Of a DNA stretch of 64,000 nucleotides, positions 9,070 to 17,305 are shown in pieces; within the stretch, counting starts at the first letter, position 1, and each line of letters opens with the position of its first letter. The notes beneath the pieces are model-generated. The model saw only the letters and a list, made by a program, of their open reading frames with translations, ran no database searches and was not told the origin of the DNA. The stretch comes from Candidatus Hydrogenedentota bacterium (GTDB taxonomy: Bacteria; Hydrogenedentota; Hydrogenedentia; Hydrogenedentales; JAEUWI01), in assembly GCA_016791475.1 (NCBI GenBank), contig JAEUWI010000033.1:22760-86759 (forward strand), given 5' to 3'. The position numbers were made by a program, and so were the translations under genes.

Positions 9070-10433
9070 CCCTCGCCCCCCATGAGGCGGCGGGCAATGA
9101 TTTTGCCTTCTTCCACACCGGGTTGATCAAAGGTATTGACGTTATAGAGACGACCGGCCATGGCGGTCTCCACTTCGAGCATGTACAACAACTGGCCGAC
9201 GGTGTGGGCGTTGACCTTGGGCAGAATCACGCGGATGGCGGGGCGCAGGCTGGCCTTGAGGGCGTCCAGCGTGCCGACCAGTTCGGCGGTCATCAGCTTG
9301 TTCATCGAAGCGCCGCGCAGGTAGTCCAAATCTTTAATTTCCGTGAGGTTCGCGGGAATCTTCAACGTCTTGTCGAATCGACCGGCTTCGAGCGTGGTAA
9401 AGATCTTGTCGTTGGGACCTTCGCGGAAAAGCTGCACCTGCGAGTGCTGGTCGGTGGCGCCGAGGGCCTTGATGGGCGTCTGTCCCGCATAGACCTCTTC
9501 CCCATCGAGGCTGAACTTCTTACCCAGGCTTTCGGCCCAGAGCTGGCGATACCAATCGGCCACGTCGCGGAGCCCGTCCACATAGGGCATCATGACGGAC
9601 ATGACCTTGCCCTTCTGCTTGTCCATCATGTAATGCACGGCGGCGCGCAGGTACGCGGGGTTATCCATCAGACTTCCGAGAGAGCAGCGCTTGTCCATGG
9701 CGGCGCAACCGGCGAGCATCTCATCGATATCGAGACCGATCAAGGCGGCGGGGAGCAGGCCAACCGGTGTAAACACGGAGAAACGTCCGCCCACATTGAG
9801 CGGGATGTCGAAGCTGTCAAGGCCATAGGCCTTGGCGACGGGATGAAGAAGGCTCTTGGGGGCGTTGGGGCCCTGGGGGCTGGTGGTGACGATAAGGTGA
9901 TCTTTCACCTTGTCCTTGCCGAGCTTGCTCTCGAGAATTTCCAGCACGATCATGAGCTGGGACATGGTCTCCGCGGTGCCGCCGGACTTGGAAATCACGT
10001 TGTAGAGGGTTTTCTGCGGCGGGCACAGGCGCAGCATGGCGCGGAAGGTCACGGGATCGATGTTGTCCATGACAAAGAGTCGCGGAAAGCCTTTGCGTCC
10101 GCGCTTGGTGAGCATATTGTAATAGGGCGGATTCAGCGCGGTGTTCAGCGCGGTGATGCCCAGGGCGGAGCCGCCGATACCGAGCACGACGAGATTTTCA
10201 TAACCGAAAGCGGCGTATTTCTTTGCCGCCGCCTTTACCGCCTTAAGGGTTTCTTTGTCCTTGTGAAGGTCGTAGAAGCCGTAGGCCTTGTCCTTGCGCT
10301 CTTTCTGGAGGATCTTGTGTATTTCGAGGACCCGGGGCTCGATGGCCTGAAATTCGGCTGGCGTGATGCCGTGTTCCTTGCCTACGGCGGCGGACTTGGC
10401 CCGCGAAATATCGATGCGAATATCGGCTTGCAT
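9066..10433 (-). CDS. pgi: Glucose-6-phosphate isomerase
   Basis: This 455-aa cytoplasmic enzyme interconverts glucose 6-phosphate and fructose 6-phosphate. Diagnostic segments are VLGIGGSALG (about 84), the sugar-phosphate loop ISKSGGTAET, GGRFSVFTPVGLLPAAL, and a C-terminal DQPGVEEGK. The length matches the short bacterial PGI class rather than the 550-aa enterobacterial type. A GAGGA box lies 8 bases before the ATG, and the gene starts 3 bases after the dinG stop. Downstream it overlaps the TPR membrane gene by 4 bases. Confidence 0.95.
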   Translation of the reverse strand: MQADIRIDISRAKSAAVGKEHGITPAEFQAIEPRVLEIHKILQKERKDKAYGFYDLHKDKETLKAVKAAAKKYAAFGYENLVVLGIGGSALGITALNTALNPPYYNMLTKRGRKGFPRLFVMDNIDPVTFRAMLRLCPPQKTLYNVISKSGGTAETMSQLMIVLEILESKLGKDKVKDHLIVTTSPQGPNAPKSLLHPVAKAYGLDSFDIPLNVGGRFSVFTPVGLLPAALIGLDIDEMLAGCAAMDKRCSLGSLMDNPAYLRAAVHYMMDKQKGKVMSVMMPYVDGLRDVADWYRQLWAESLGKKFSLDGEEVYAGQTPIKALGATDQHSQVQLFREGPNDKIFTTLEAGRFDKTLKIPANLTEIKDLDYLRGASMNKLMTAELVGTLDALKASLRPAIRVILPKVNAHTVGQLLYMLEVETAMAGRLYNVNTFDQPGVEEGKIIARRLMGGEG

Positions 10434-10436
10434 TGC

Positions 10437-12995
10437 TCAATCCTCGGTTGGTTGCTGGAAGAAAGTTTCCATCTCTTGAAAAACAGTATCGCGATCACCC
10501 CGAACGACGCTTAACGGCGGCAGGGAATCCAGGAAGATGCGACCGTAACGTTTGGTCAGAATGCGCTGATCAAGTACAACAACGACGCCCCGATCGCTGC
10601 GCCTCCGTATGAGGCGGCCAAATCCCTGGCGGAATTTTATGACCGCCTGGGGTACGGAGTAGTCCATGAAGGCGTTGCCGGTTCGGGCTTCAATCGCCTC
10701 GGACCGGGCCTGCTGGATAGGCTCCGTGGGAACCCGAAAGGGCAGTTTGGGCAGTATAACACACTGCAAGGAATCGCCGGCAACGTCCACTCCTTCCCAG
10801 AAACTGTCGGTGGCGAAGAGCACGCTGTTGGCGTCGAGCCGAAAGCGATCAAGCAACTGGGTGCGTCCGGCTTCGCCCTGCTTCAGGGGCGTGATGCCCG
10901 CCTTCCGCAGGTCTCCCGCGAGGTGTTTGTAGGCGTGCTCCAGCGCGTAGAACGAAGTAAACAGGACGAAGGCATGTCCCCGGGAGATCTCCAGTGCGCG
11001 TCGAATCCCCGCCACCGAATCCTCCAGAAAGCGGCGATCGCCGGGGTCCACGACATCATTGAGCAGGCACAGCATGGCCTGTTCGCGATAGTTGAAGGGC
11101 GAGTCAAGGAGCGCGGTGCTTACCCTGCCGTCCTCCACGCGATTGAGTCCCAGGCGTTGAAAGAGATAGTCGAACTCGCGCCGGACCGCGAGGGTGGCCG
11201 AGGTCATAACGACGGTGTCCAGGTTGTTGTACACCCATTCCGCAAGGGGCGGCCCCACTTCCAGCGGGCACCGCGCAATGCGGATGGACTGATCGTGGCG
11301 CGCGTCGACTTCGATCCAGCGAACCGTGTTCTCCTGCAGCTCTTCGCTGGTGCATTCCAGCAGGGCGTTGGCCGTGCGTTCGAGACGACCGGCGTAAGCC
11401 TGCAACTGGGCTCTCTCGGACACCAGCGGCGGCTCTTCCCCCTCTTCCTTCGGAGGGATACGCATGAGCAGGGTATGGAGATCCTTGAGATGCTTCAAGA
11501 GCTTTGTTACGGAATCGACCGCGGGGACGACCCGCTCGTTGTGTACTTTGCGCAGTCGCTTATCGAGTAAGATCTCCTCGGTAAGGCGCCACTTCACGTC
11601 GCGGCCAATTTCGCCACTACAAATGGAGGCGAGTTCGCGGAGGGCCAGAAAGGAATCTTCGACCAGATTGCGACTCTCAAAGAGCAGGGGCTTCACCTTC
11701 TCCTCGATGAGTGTCTGTATCACCTCAAATTTATCCACCGAAAGCTGAGGACATTCCTTCACCAGCATCGCGCGGATCACGGGAATAAGACCGCGTTCCT
11801 GACCCCGCTCCATGCGAATAAAGCGTCCAAAAGAGGCCTTGGCGCCAAAAAGCGTGGCGGAGAGGCCAAAATACTCGGTGGCGGAGTCCTCGATGCTGTG
11901 GGCCTCGTCGAAGATCACGCGCTTGTAGTGGGGCAACACCGCCTGAGCCGAAAAATCGCCCGCCTCTTTCTTGATCGCGATGTCGGAAAAAAGCATGTGG
12001 TGATTCACCACCAGCAGATCGGCCTTGCCCATCTCGCGCCGGGCCTTTCCCACAAAACAACGCTTATTATCCGGGCAACGCCCCATGCTGCAACTGTCCG
12101 ACTCGGAGCAGACCTTTTCCCAGACCTCGCGACCGGGCATGAAGGGCAGATCCGTCCGGCTGCCGTCCTCGGTTTTCTCGGCCCACTCGCTGATGGCCTG
12201 AAGCTGGCCTTGGGTGGCTTCGTCGTCAAACAAGGTGGTCTCGGACAATGCCCGCTCCAGCTTGCGAAGGCAGAGGTAGTTGCCCCGTCCCTTCACCAGG
12301 CAGGCCTCGAGAGGTTCGTTAATCGACTTCCGAATCAGCGGGATGTCTTTCTCCATGATCTGTTCCTGGAGATTGATGGTCCGGGTGCTGATGACAATGC
12401 GCTCTTTGTTTCGCCTGGCCCACAGGGCGGCGGGCAGCAAATAGGCAAAGGTCTTCCCCACGCCCGTGGGCGCTTCCACCACCGCGATGCGATTCTGATT
12501 GAAGGCGTCGGCCACCGCTTCCATGAATTGAACCTGCTGCGGGCGCACCTCGAAGCCCGGCAGGGTTTTCCCCATCTCGCCGTTGGGCGCGAACATCTTC
12601 CGCAGCTCCTGGGTGGAGAGGAGTGCGACCTGTTTGGGGAGAAAGGGCTCCACCACCACATAGACTCGGGTGACATCGTTGTCCACGATGTAGACCCCGT
12701 GGCCGTGGGCGCTGTACATGGCGGCCAATTGAACATCCGCCTCGCTCGGCGCGATTTCGCCCGAGGGATGGTTGTGGATCACTACATCGCGAACGTCCAG
12801 CGTTTCAAAAAGTGCCGGAACGGCGGTCTCGTGGCCCCGCGCACAAACACGCACGGTGCAGATGCGTCCCTGGCCATCGAAGGCCCCCGCAAAGAAGACC
12901 TCGCGCCCCCCCGCTTCCGCGATGGCCTCCTGAATCTTCAGGGCCGCCGCCGGGGTGAAGCGGGTGAGTATATTTTCTCCGAGGGCGTTGTTCAT
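10437..12995 (-). CDS. dinG: DinG/XPD-type helicase with N-terminal JAB (RadC-like) domain
   Basis: This 852-aa protein combines two modules. Residues 1-110 form a RadC/JAB-like metalloprotease fold: H74 and H76 in VIHNHPSGEIAPSEAD give the HxHPSG..PS..D metal motif. From about 150 on is a superfamily-2 XPD/DinG helicase: Walker A EAPTGVGKT, an iron-sulfur domain with cysteines in KGRGNYLCLRK and in CSESDSCSMGRCPDNKRC, the DEAH box VIFDEAHSIED, and C-terminal motifs SATLA and QGFGRLIRR. DinG unwinds DNA with R-loops or G-quadruplexes. Firmicute DinG often has an exonuclease at its N-terminus instead; here that place is taken by JAB. GGAG precedes the ATG. It is the first gene of an operon with pgi. 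Confidence 0.9.
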   Translation of the reverse strand: MNNALGENILTRFTPAAALKIQEAIAEAGGREVFFAGAFDGQGRICTVRVCARGHETAVPALFETLDVRDVVIHNHPSGEIAPSEADVQLAAMYSAHGHGVYIVDNDVTRVYVVVEPFLPKQVALLSTQELRKMFAPNGEMGKTLPGFEVRPQQVQFMEAVADAFNQNRIAVVEAPTGVGKTFAYLLPAALWARRNKERIVISTRTINLQEQIMEKDIPLIRKSINEPLEACLVKGRGNYLCLRKLERALSETTLFDDEATQGQLQAISEWAEKTEDGSRTDLPFMPGREVWEKVCSESDSCSMGRCPDNKRCFVGKARREMGKADLLVVNHHMLFSDIAIKKEAGDFSAQAVLPHYKRVIFDEAHSIEDSATEYFGLSATLFGAKASFGRFIRMERGQERGLIPVIRAMLVKECPQLSVDKFEVIQTLIEEKVKPLLFESRNLVEDSFLALRELASICSGEIGRDVKWRLTEEILLDKRLRKVHNERVVPAVDSVTKLLKHLKDLHTLLMRIPPKEEGEEPPLVSERAQLQAYAGRLERTANALLECTSEELQENTVRWIEVDARHDQSIRIARCPLEVGPPLAEWVYNNLDTVVMTSATLAVRREFDYLFQRLGLNRVEDGRVSTALLDSPFNYREQAMLCLLNDVVDPGDRRFLEDSVAGIRRALEISRGHAFVLFTSFYALEHAYKHLAGDLRKAGITPLKQGEAGRTQLLDRFRLDANSVLFATDSFWEGVDVAGDSLQCVILPKLPFRVPTEPIQQARSEAIEARTGNAFMDYSVPQAVIKFRQGFGRLIRRRSDRGVVVVLDQRILTKRYGRIFLDSLPPLSVVRGDRDTVFQEMETFFQQPTED

Positions 12996-13082
12996 GGGGC
13001 TCCAGTGGGATTGGGGCGCGGCGGGTTGGAACGAAGTCTTTACGCGCCGCGTCGGGTGGTGTATCCTACCTTGCCGGAGCGT

Positions 13083-13099
13083 TCTGAACCAAGTTCAGA
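13083..13099. promoter_or_regulatory. 17-bp palindrome in the dinG/surface-protein divergent spacer
   Basis: TCTGAAC-CAA-GTTCAGA is a perfect 7-bp inverted repeat with a 3-base centre, between the divergent starts at 12995 and 13152. It could be an operator or a small RNA hairpin in the leader of the plus-strand gene. No regulator is identified. Confidence 0.3.
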
Positions 13100-13151
13100 C
13101 CCGTTCCGGCGACTTGGAGCCCCTTTTCGGGGAGAAACGGAAGACAACCCG

Positions 13152-14786
13152 ATGCGCGTCTGGACTCATGGAATCCTCGCCCTTTTCCTCCTCGGAACGC
13201 TTCCGTCCTGGAGCCAGGGGCTGCCCGAAAGCGGCTGGGTTTCCCTCGCTTACGATGCGACGAAGGCACCTGCGGACAATCCGCTGAAGGGCTTCGTCCC
13301 ATTTTCCGGGGAGTATGACTCCTTCCCCTACAGCATGGAATTCGACTATGTGGGCCTGGCGACCCTCATGAGCGGACCCACTACCTTCACCTTCGACTCC
13401 GGGCTGGAGCCCCTGCTCAACGAAATTGCGGGACGGGGACATCAGGCGATTATCCGGGTTTATCTGGACTATCCCGATGATTCTACGTCCATTCCCCAGT
13501 TCCTCCTCGATGACGGCCTTCAATTGACGGCCTACAACGGCAGCAGCGGCTCCGGCATGAGTCCGGACTACGACGACGAGAATCTGGTCCAGGCGCTCGA
13601 AGCCTTCATCGCGGCATTTGGCGCGCGCTACGACGGCGACCCGCGCGTTGGCTTTGTCCAGCTTGGCCTGCTGGGTCACTGGGGCGAATGGCACACCTAT
13701 CCCGAGGAGGAGCTCTTCGCCGGCGTGCAAACGCAGAACCGGATTCTTGTCGCCTATGACAATGCCTTCAGCGAAACTCAGCTACTCATTTCGCAGGATG
13801 TCATGAGCCATGAACCCATGGCGACCCTCGAAACTCGACAGATTGGATTCCACGACGACGACTTCACCAACTCGACCCTGCCCACGGAAGACTTCCATTT
13901 CTGGAGCCGGATGCTGGCAAACGAGTTCGACCTGCGCTGGCAATCGCTACCGAACGGCGGCGAAGTGCAGCCGGATTATCAGCAGGTCGTCTTCGATCAG
14001 CCCACCGGCGCGCCCGAGGATTTCGCAACGGCGGTTTCGACCACCCACGTGTCCTGGCTGCTCTACCACCAGGCCTTTGAAGGCGATAACGGCGGCAGCA
14101 ATGGCTGGAGCAACGCCAAAGTGGCGCGGGCCATCGCGGGGGCCAAATCGACGGGCTACGAATTTTTCATCAGCGCGGCAAACCTGCCGGACGCCCCCGA
14201 GAACGGGGCATTGACCATTGGCGTGCGCCTGCAGAATCGGGGCTTGGCCCCATTCTACTATGACTGGCCTTTCAAGATAACCGCAACGGGCAACGGCGGC
14301 GCCCCGGTCGTGCTGGAGACACCTGGCTGGGCCCTCAGTAGTATTCTGGCGAATTCGACCGACCATGAATTCGTTTTGGAGTCTGCGGCCCCTGGGCTAA
14401 ACGCGGGAAACTATGCCATTCATCTGAGCGTGCCCAACATCTTGCCCGGTGGCAATCCGATCCGCTTTGCAAACGCCACTCAGGACGAGAACGGTGTTTT
14501 GCTGGGCACGCTGACCGTGGGTTCCGGGGGTGAGGGTGAGGGTGAAGGCGAAGGCGAAGGCGAAGGGAACTTGGAAGAAATTGCCGATGACCTGCTGACC
14601 GATTTTGATGACCTGGACGCGGACAACAGTGGCGGACTTACGATAGGCGAAGCGCGTGTGGAACGGGCAGACTTGACGCAAACTCAGTACGACGAGATAG
14701 ACACCAACCGTGACGGCGAACTGAGCGAGTCGGAATTGGAGGCACTCGCACCCCGCGAGAATCCCTTTGGGTGTAACCTGTCGTAG
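13152..14786 (+). CDS. Secreted DUF4832/DUF4874-like protein with Gly-Glu linker and EF-hands
   Basis: This 544-aa protein has a signal peptide (MRVWTHGILALFLLG...SWSQG). Residues 25-430 resemble DUF4874/DUF4832 glycoside-hydrolase-like proteins: DNPLKGFVPF near the N-terminus, GRGHQAIIRVYLDYPDD, and VGFVQLGLLGHWGEWHTYP with likely active-site acids. A seven-unit Gly-Glu linker follows, then LEEIADDLL and two calcium-binding EF-hand loops, DADNSGGLTIGE and DTNRDGELSESE. The C-terminus stops at PFGCNLS with no membrane anchor, unlike the related protein at 26841-28850. The ATG at 13152 was chosen for the signal peptide and the GGAGAAACGGAAG stretch upstream; the frame is open far upstream but only as the antisense of dinG. 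Confidence 0.8.
   Translation: MRVWTHGILALFLLGTLPSWSQGLPESGWVSLAYDATKAPADNPLKGFVPFSGEYDSFPYSMEFDYVGLATLMSGPTTFTFDSGLEPLLNEIAGRGHQAIIRVYLDYPDDSTSIPQFLLDDGLQLTAYNGSSGSGMSPDYDDENLVQALEAFIAAFGARYDGDPRVGFVQLGLLGHWGEWHTYPEEELFAGVQTQNRILVAYDNAFSETQLLISQDVMSHEPMATLETRQIGFHDDDFTNSTLPTEDFHFWSRMLANEFDLRWQSLPNGGEVQPDYQQVVFDQPTGAPEDFATAVSTTHVSWLLYHQAFEGDNGGSNGWSNAKVARAIAGAKSTGYEFFISAANLPDAPENGALTIGVRLQNRGLAPFYYDWPFKITATGNGGAPVVLETPGWALSSILANSTDHEFVLESAAPGLNAGNYAIHLSVPNILPGGNPIRFANATQDENGVLLGTLTVGSGGEGEGEGEGEGEGNLEEIADDLLTDFDDLDADNSGGLTIGEARVERADLTQTQYDEIDTNRDGELSESELEALAPRENPFGCNLS
14529..14568 (+). repeat. Short hexanucleotide (Gly-Glu) repeat
   Basis: Consecutive GGTGAG/GGTGAA/GGCGAA hexamers code for about seven Gly-Glu units linking the catalytic-like part to the EF-hand module. 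It is the short version of the 300-bp tract at 27168-27467. Confidence 0.8.
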
Positions 14787-14793
14787 CGATTCA

Positions 14794-15114
14794 GGGACAG
14801 CGTCGCCCGGCGACTTCAATGCTGGGACCACCGCAACGAGCCCAACGGGAAGCCCGAACGGGGGAAGTGCGCTGCGACCGGCGGGGCTGTCCTGCAGGCT
14901 GGCGTCGCGGTTTAGATTATTCGGCCTGAGATCTGACCATGAAAGAATGGCCGCCCGACGCGCCACCTCGTGAACGATCGCTTGATATATATTGGGGCAA
15001 CGTCGCCTAGCACAGGACAGCCCCGCCGGTTGATGTGTGCTTTGTCTCGAATGAGAAGAACCAAAGCCCCCAAAGTCTCTTACGCAATTTCGAGACCCGC
15101 GGCGACGCTGTCCC
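14794..15114. repeat. Nested inverted-repeat element (possible MITE-like or REP-derived unit)
   Basis: The 418-bp gap between the surface-protein gene and xylA holds two nested perfect inverted repeats. The outer pair is GGGACAGCGTCGCC at 14794-14807 and its complement at 15101-15114. The inner pair is ACCGGCGGGGCTGTCCTG at 14877-14894 and its complement at 15013-15030. The arms have the same order and similar spacing (69 and 70 bases between outer and inner arm), so the unit is about 320 bp and symmetric. No gene is inside. Confidence 0.65.
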
Positions 15115-15204
15115 TTCGCCACAATTGAGCCGGGCCGCCGCCGCGTGATAGCCTGTTGGGCGTATCCCCTCACCTTTTGCAACCCCATTGCGGAGAGAAA
15201 CACG

Positions 15205-16518
15205 ATGGCTGAATATTTTCCGGGTATCAAGAAAATCAAATACGAAGGTCCGGACACGAAGAATCCGCTGGCCTTCCGTCACTATAAGGCGAGCCAGAAG
15301 GTGCTCGGCAAGACGATGGAAGATCACTTCCGCTTCGCCGTGAGCTACTGGCACACCTTCAAGGGCCTGGGCCAGGATCCCTTCGGCCTCCCCACCGCCA
15401 TTCGCAGCTACAACAATGCGCCCGACGATGTGGCCGTGATGGACCGCACCATGGAAGCGGCTTTCGAGTTCTTCACCAAGCTGGGTGTGAACTACTGGTG
15501 CTTCCACGACTCCGACATCGCGCCCGAGGCGGAAACCCTCTCCGAATCCCAGCAGCGCCTCGACCGCGTGGCCAAACAGGCGAAGAAGCTTCAGGATGAC
15601 ACCGGCGTGAAGCTCCTCTGGGGCACGAGTAACCTCTTCTCCCACCGCCGCTTCATGTCGGGCGCGGCGACCAATCCCGATCCCGCGATCTTCGCCTATG
15701 CCGGCGCCAAAGTAAAGAAGGCGCTGGAAGTCACCAAGTATCTCGGCGGTGAAGGTTACGTGTTCTGGGGGGGCCGCGAGGGCTATGAAACCCTGCTGAA
15801 CACGGACATGGGCCGCGAGTTGGATCACCTGGCCCGCTTCCTCCACATGGCGGTGGACTACAAGAAAAAGATCAAGTTCAAGGGTCAGTTCTTCATCGAA
15901 CCGAAGCCGAAAGAACCCACCAAGCACCAGTACGACTTCGACGCGGCGAGCTGCCACGCCTTCCTCCAGAAGTACGGCCTGACCGATCACCTCAAGCTCA
16001 ACATCGAAGCGAACCACGCCACGCTCGCGGGCCACTCCTTCCTCCATGAGCTGGAATACGCCGCCGCGAACGGCCTCCTCGGCTCCGTGGACGCCAACCG
16101 GGGCGATGAACTCCTCGGCTGGGATACGGACCAGTTCCCCACGAACCTCTACGAGACCACGCTGGCCATGTATGCCATTCTCAAAGCGGGCGGCTTCAAG
16201 TCCGGCGGCCTGAACTTCGACGCCAAGGTCCGCCGCCAGTCCATCGACCCGGAGGACTTGTTCCACGCCCATATCGGCGCCATGGACGCCTTCGCCCGGG
16301 GCCTGAAGAGCGCCGCGAACATGATCAAAGACGGCAAGTTCGAAAAGGCCATCAAGAAGCGCTATGCCGGCTGGGACACGGCCTTCGGCAAGTCCATCGA
16401 GAGCGGCCAGGCCACCCTGGAAGATCTGGAAGCCTACACCTTCAAGAACGGCGATCCCCAGCCCCAGAGCGGCCGTCAGGAATACTTGGAAAATCTGCTG
16501 AACGAGTACATCGTCTGA
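15205..16518 (+). CDS. xylA: Xylose isomerase
   Basis: This 437-aa cytoplasmic enzyme converts D-xylose to D-xylulose (and glucose to fructose). The family signatures are complete: YWCFHDSDIAPE carries the catalytic His, GEGYVFWGGREGYETLLNT is the classic central motif, KLNIEANHATLAGHSFLHEL and DANRGDELLGWDTDQFP hold the metal-binding Glu, His and Asp residues. The length fits the long (group II) isomerases. The ATG at 15205 follows GGAGAG at a good distance. No xylulokinase is adjacent, so the gene stands alone. A hairpin with a T-rich tail follows at 16574-16599. Confidence 0.96.
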   Translation: MAEYFPGIKKIKYEGPDTKNPLAFRHYKASQKVLGKTMEDHFRFAVSYWHTFKGLGQDPFGLPTAIRSYNNAPDDVAVMDRTMEAAFEFFTKLGVNYWCFHDSDIAPEAETLSESQQRLDRVAKQAKKLQDDTGVKLLWGTSNLFSHRRFMSGAATNPDPAIFAYAGAKVKKALEVTKYLGGEGYVFWGGREGYETLLNTDMGRELDHLARFLHMAVDYKKKIKFKGQFFIEPKPKEPTKHQYDFDAASCHAFLQKYGLTDHLKLNIEANHATLAGHSFLHELEYAAANGLLGSVDANRGDELLGWDTDQFPTNLYETTLAMYAILKAGGFKSGGLNFDAKVRRQSIDPEDLFHAHIGAMDAFARGLKSAANMIKDGKFEKAIKKRYAGWDTAFGKSIESGQATLEDLEAYTFKNGDPQPQSGRQEYLENLLNEYIV

Positions 16519-16573
16519 GGCCGGTTCCGTAATTGAATATACCGCACGGGGCGGTTACTGGTAGTACAATGGC

Positions 16574-16610
16574 AGCGCATCGGAAAGATCCGATGCGCTA
16601 CCTTTGTTTT
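16574..16610 (+). terminator. Rho-independent terminator after xylA
   Basis: AGCGCATCGG (16574-16583) pairs fully with CCGATGCGCT (16590-16599) around a 6-base loop, and ACCTTTGTTTT follows. Confidence 0.65.
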
Positions 16611-16691
16611 GTGTTCGGCATTCCAATTTTCGCAGTGATAAGCTGTCCACTCAAAGGTCCGCTTATACCGATACCCCGGAGGAACCGTAAC

Positions 16692-16904
16692 ATGCTGAAT
16701 ATCCAGATCGACGACCCCGAACTCGAAAGAAGCATCCGAAACACGTACGGTAACAATACGCAATCCATTGCGCGCGCTTTCGCCGCATTCATTCAGCAAG
16801 AGCAACTCAAAGACGATGTCCGCGTATCCGTTCAGCAATTGGACAACGGGGAAGCTATCCCCCTGCGTACGGTAATGCAGGATTTGCGTTCGCGGTATGA
16901 ATGA
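16692..16904 (+). CDS. Small antitoxin partner of a ParE/RelE toxin
   Basis: This 70-residue protein (starting MLNIQIDDPELERSIRN, ending LRSRYE) has a short beta-strand then a helical N-terminal part, as in small ParD-like antitoxins. A strong GGAGGAACC box precedes the ATG. Its end overlaps the toxin start by 8 bases, the usual coupled antitoxin-toxin order. It has no strong family signature that I can name; the role rests mainly on its neighbour. If the toxin is inactive (see next entry), this gene may be free to decay or may act against toxins elsewhere. Confidence 0.7.
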   Translation: MLNIQIDDPELERSIRNTYGNNTQSIARAFAAFIQQEQLKDDVRVSVQQLDNGEAIPLRTVMQDLRSRYE

Positions 16905-17184
16905 ACGAGACATCGTATTCTCGCCACGGGCGCGCGAGCGATTGGAAGAGATTGTCGAGTATCTCTATGGCAGACATCTTTCGAGCGAATTTGTTCTCGA
17001 TTATATCGAGCAATTCGAGCATTGGTTGGAACGACTCCTTGGAACTTTTCCGGAATCGGGGACGTTGATGCCCGAGTACGGGGAAGGCGTCAGACGCGTC
17101 GTATACAAGAAGTACTGTTTTCTATACCGAATTTATTAAGACAGGATTGAAGTTCTTACCGTATACCGCCGCAACCTTCCTTAA
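16897..17184 (+). pseudogene. ParE/RelE-family toxin with in-frame stop
   Basis: The first 80 codons (MNERDIVFSPRARERLEEIV to CFLYRIY) match ParE/RelE toxins, including the [15 protein letters not shown] beta-hairpin. A TAA at 17137-17139 then ends the frame. In the same frame, the next 14 codons read [14 protein letters not shown] and a normal TAA follows at 17182-17184. That is exactly the missing last strand and basic tail of the family, so the full toxin would be about 95 aa and a single base change (for example CAA to TAA) explains the stop. The toxin is probably inactive or weakened, since the C-terminal basic residues usually matter. A sequencing error is the main alternative. Confidence 0.8.
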
Positions 17185-17230
17185 TGTCCAAAACCAACGG
17201 ACCCGCAGTATCCAAAGCGCCCCCCTGACA

Positions 17231-17259
17231 TTGCCCGACGCCCGGCACGAATGTACAAT
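17231..17259 (+). promoter_or_regulatory. Sigma-70-type promoter of the msr gene
   Basis: TTGCCC (17231-17236) and TACAAT (17254-17259) are spaced by 17 bases and lie 47 bases upstream of the ATG at 17306. Confidence 0.5.
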
Positions 17260-17305
17260 ATCAGTACGGCGGAGTGTCCCGCCCATGAGGAGGTCTGAAG
17301 AAACC

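Noticed and set aside
11898..13151. N-terminal extension of the surface protein at 13152
   Set aside because: This stretch is antisense to dinG. The signal peptide starts at 13152.
15007..16272. A 421-codon minus-strand frame
   Set aside because: Antisense of xylA.
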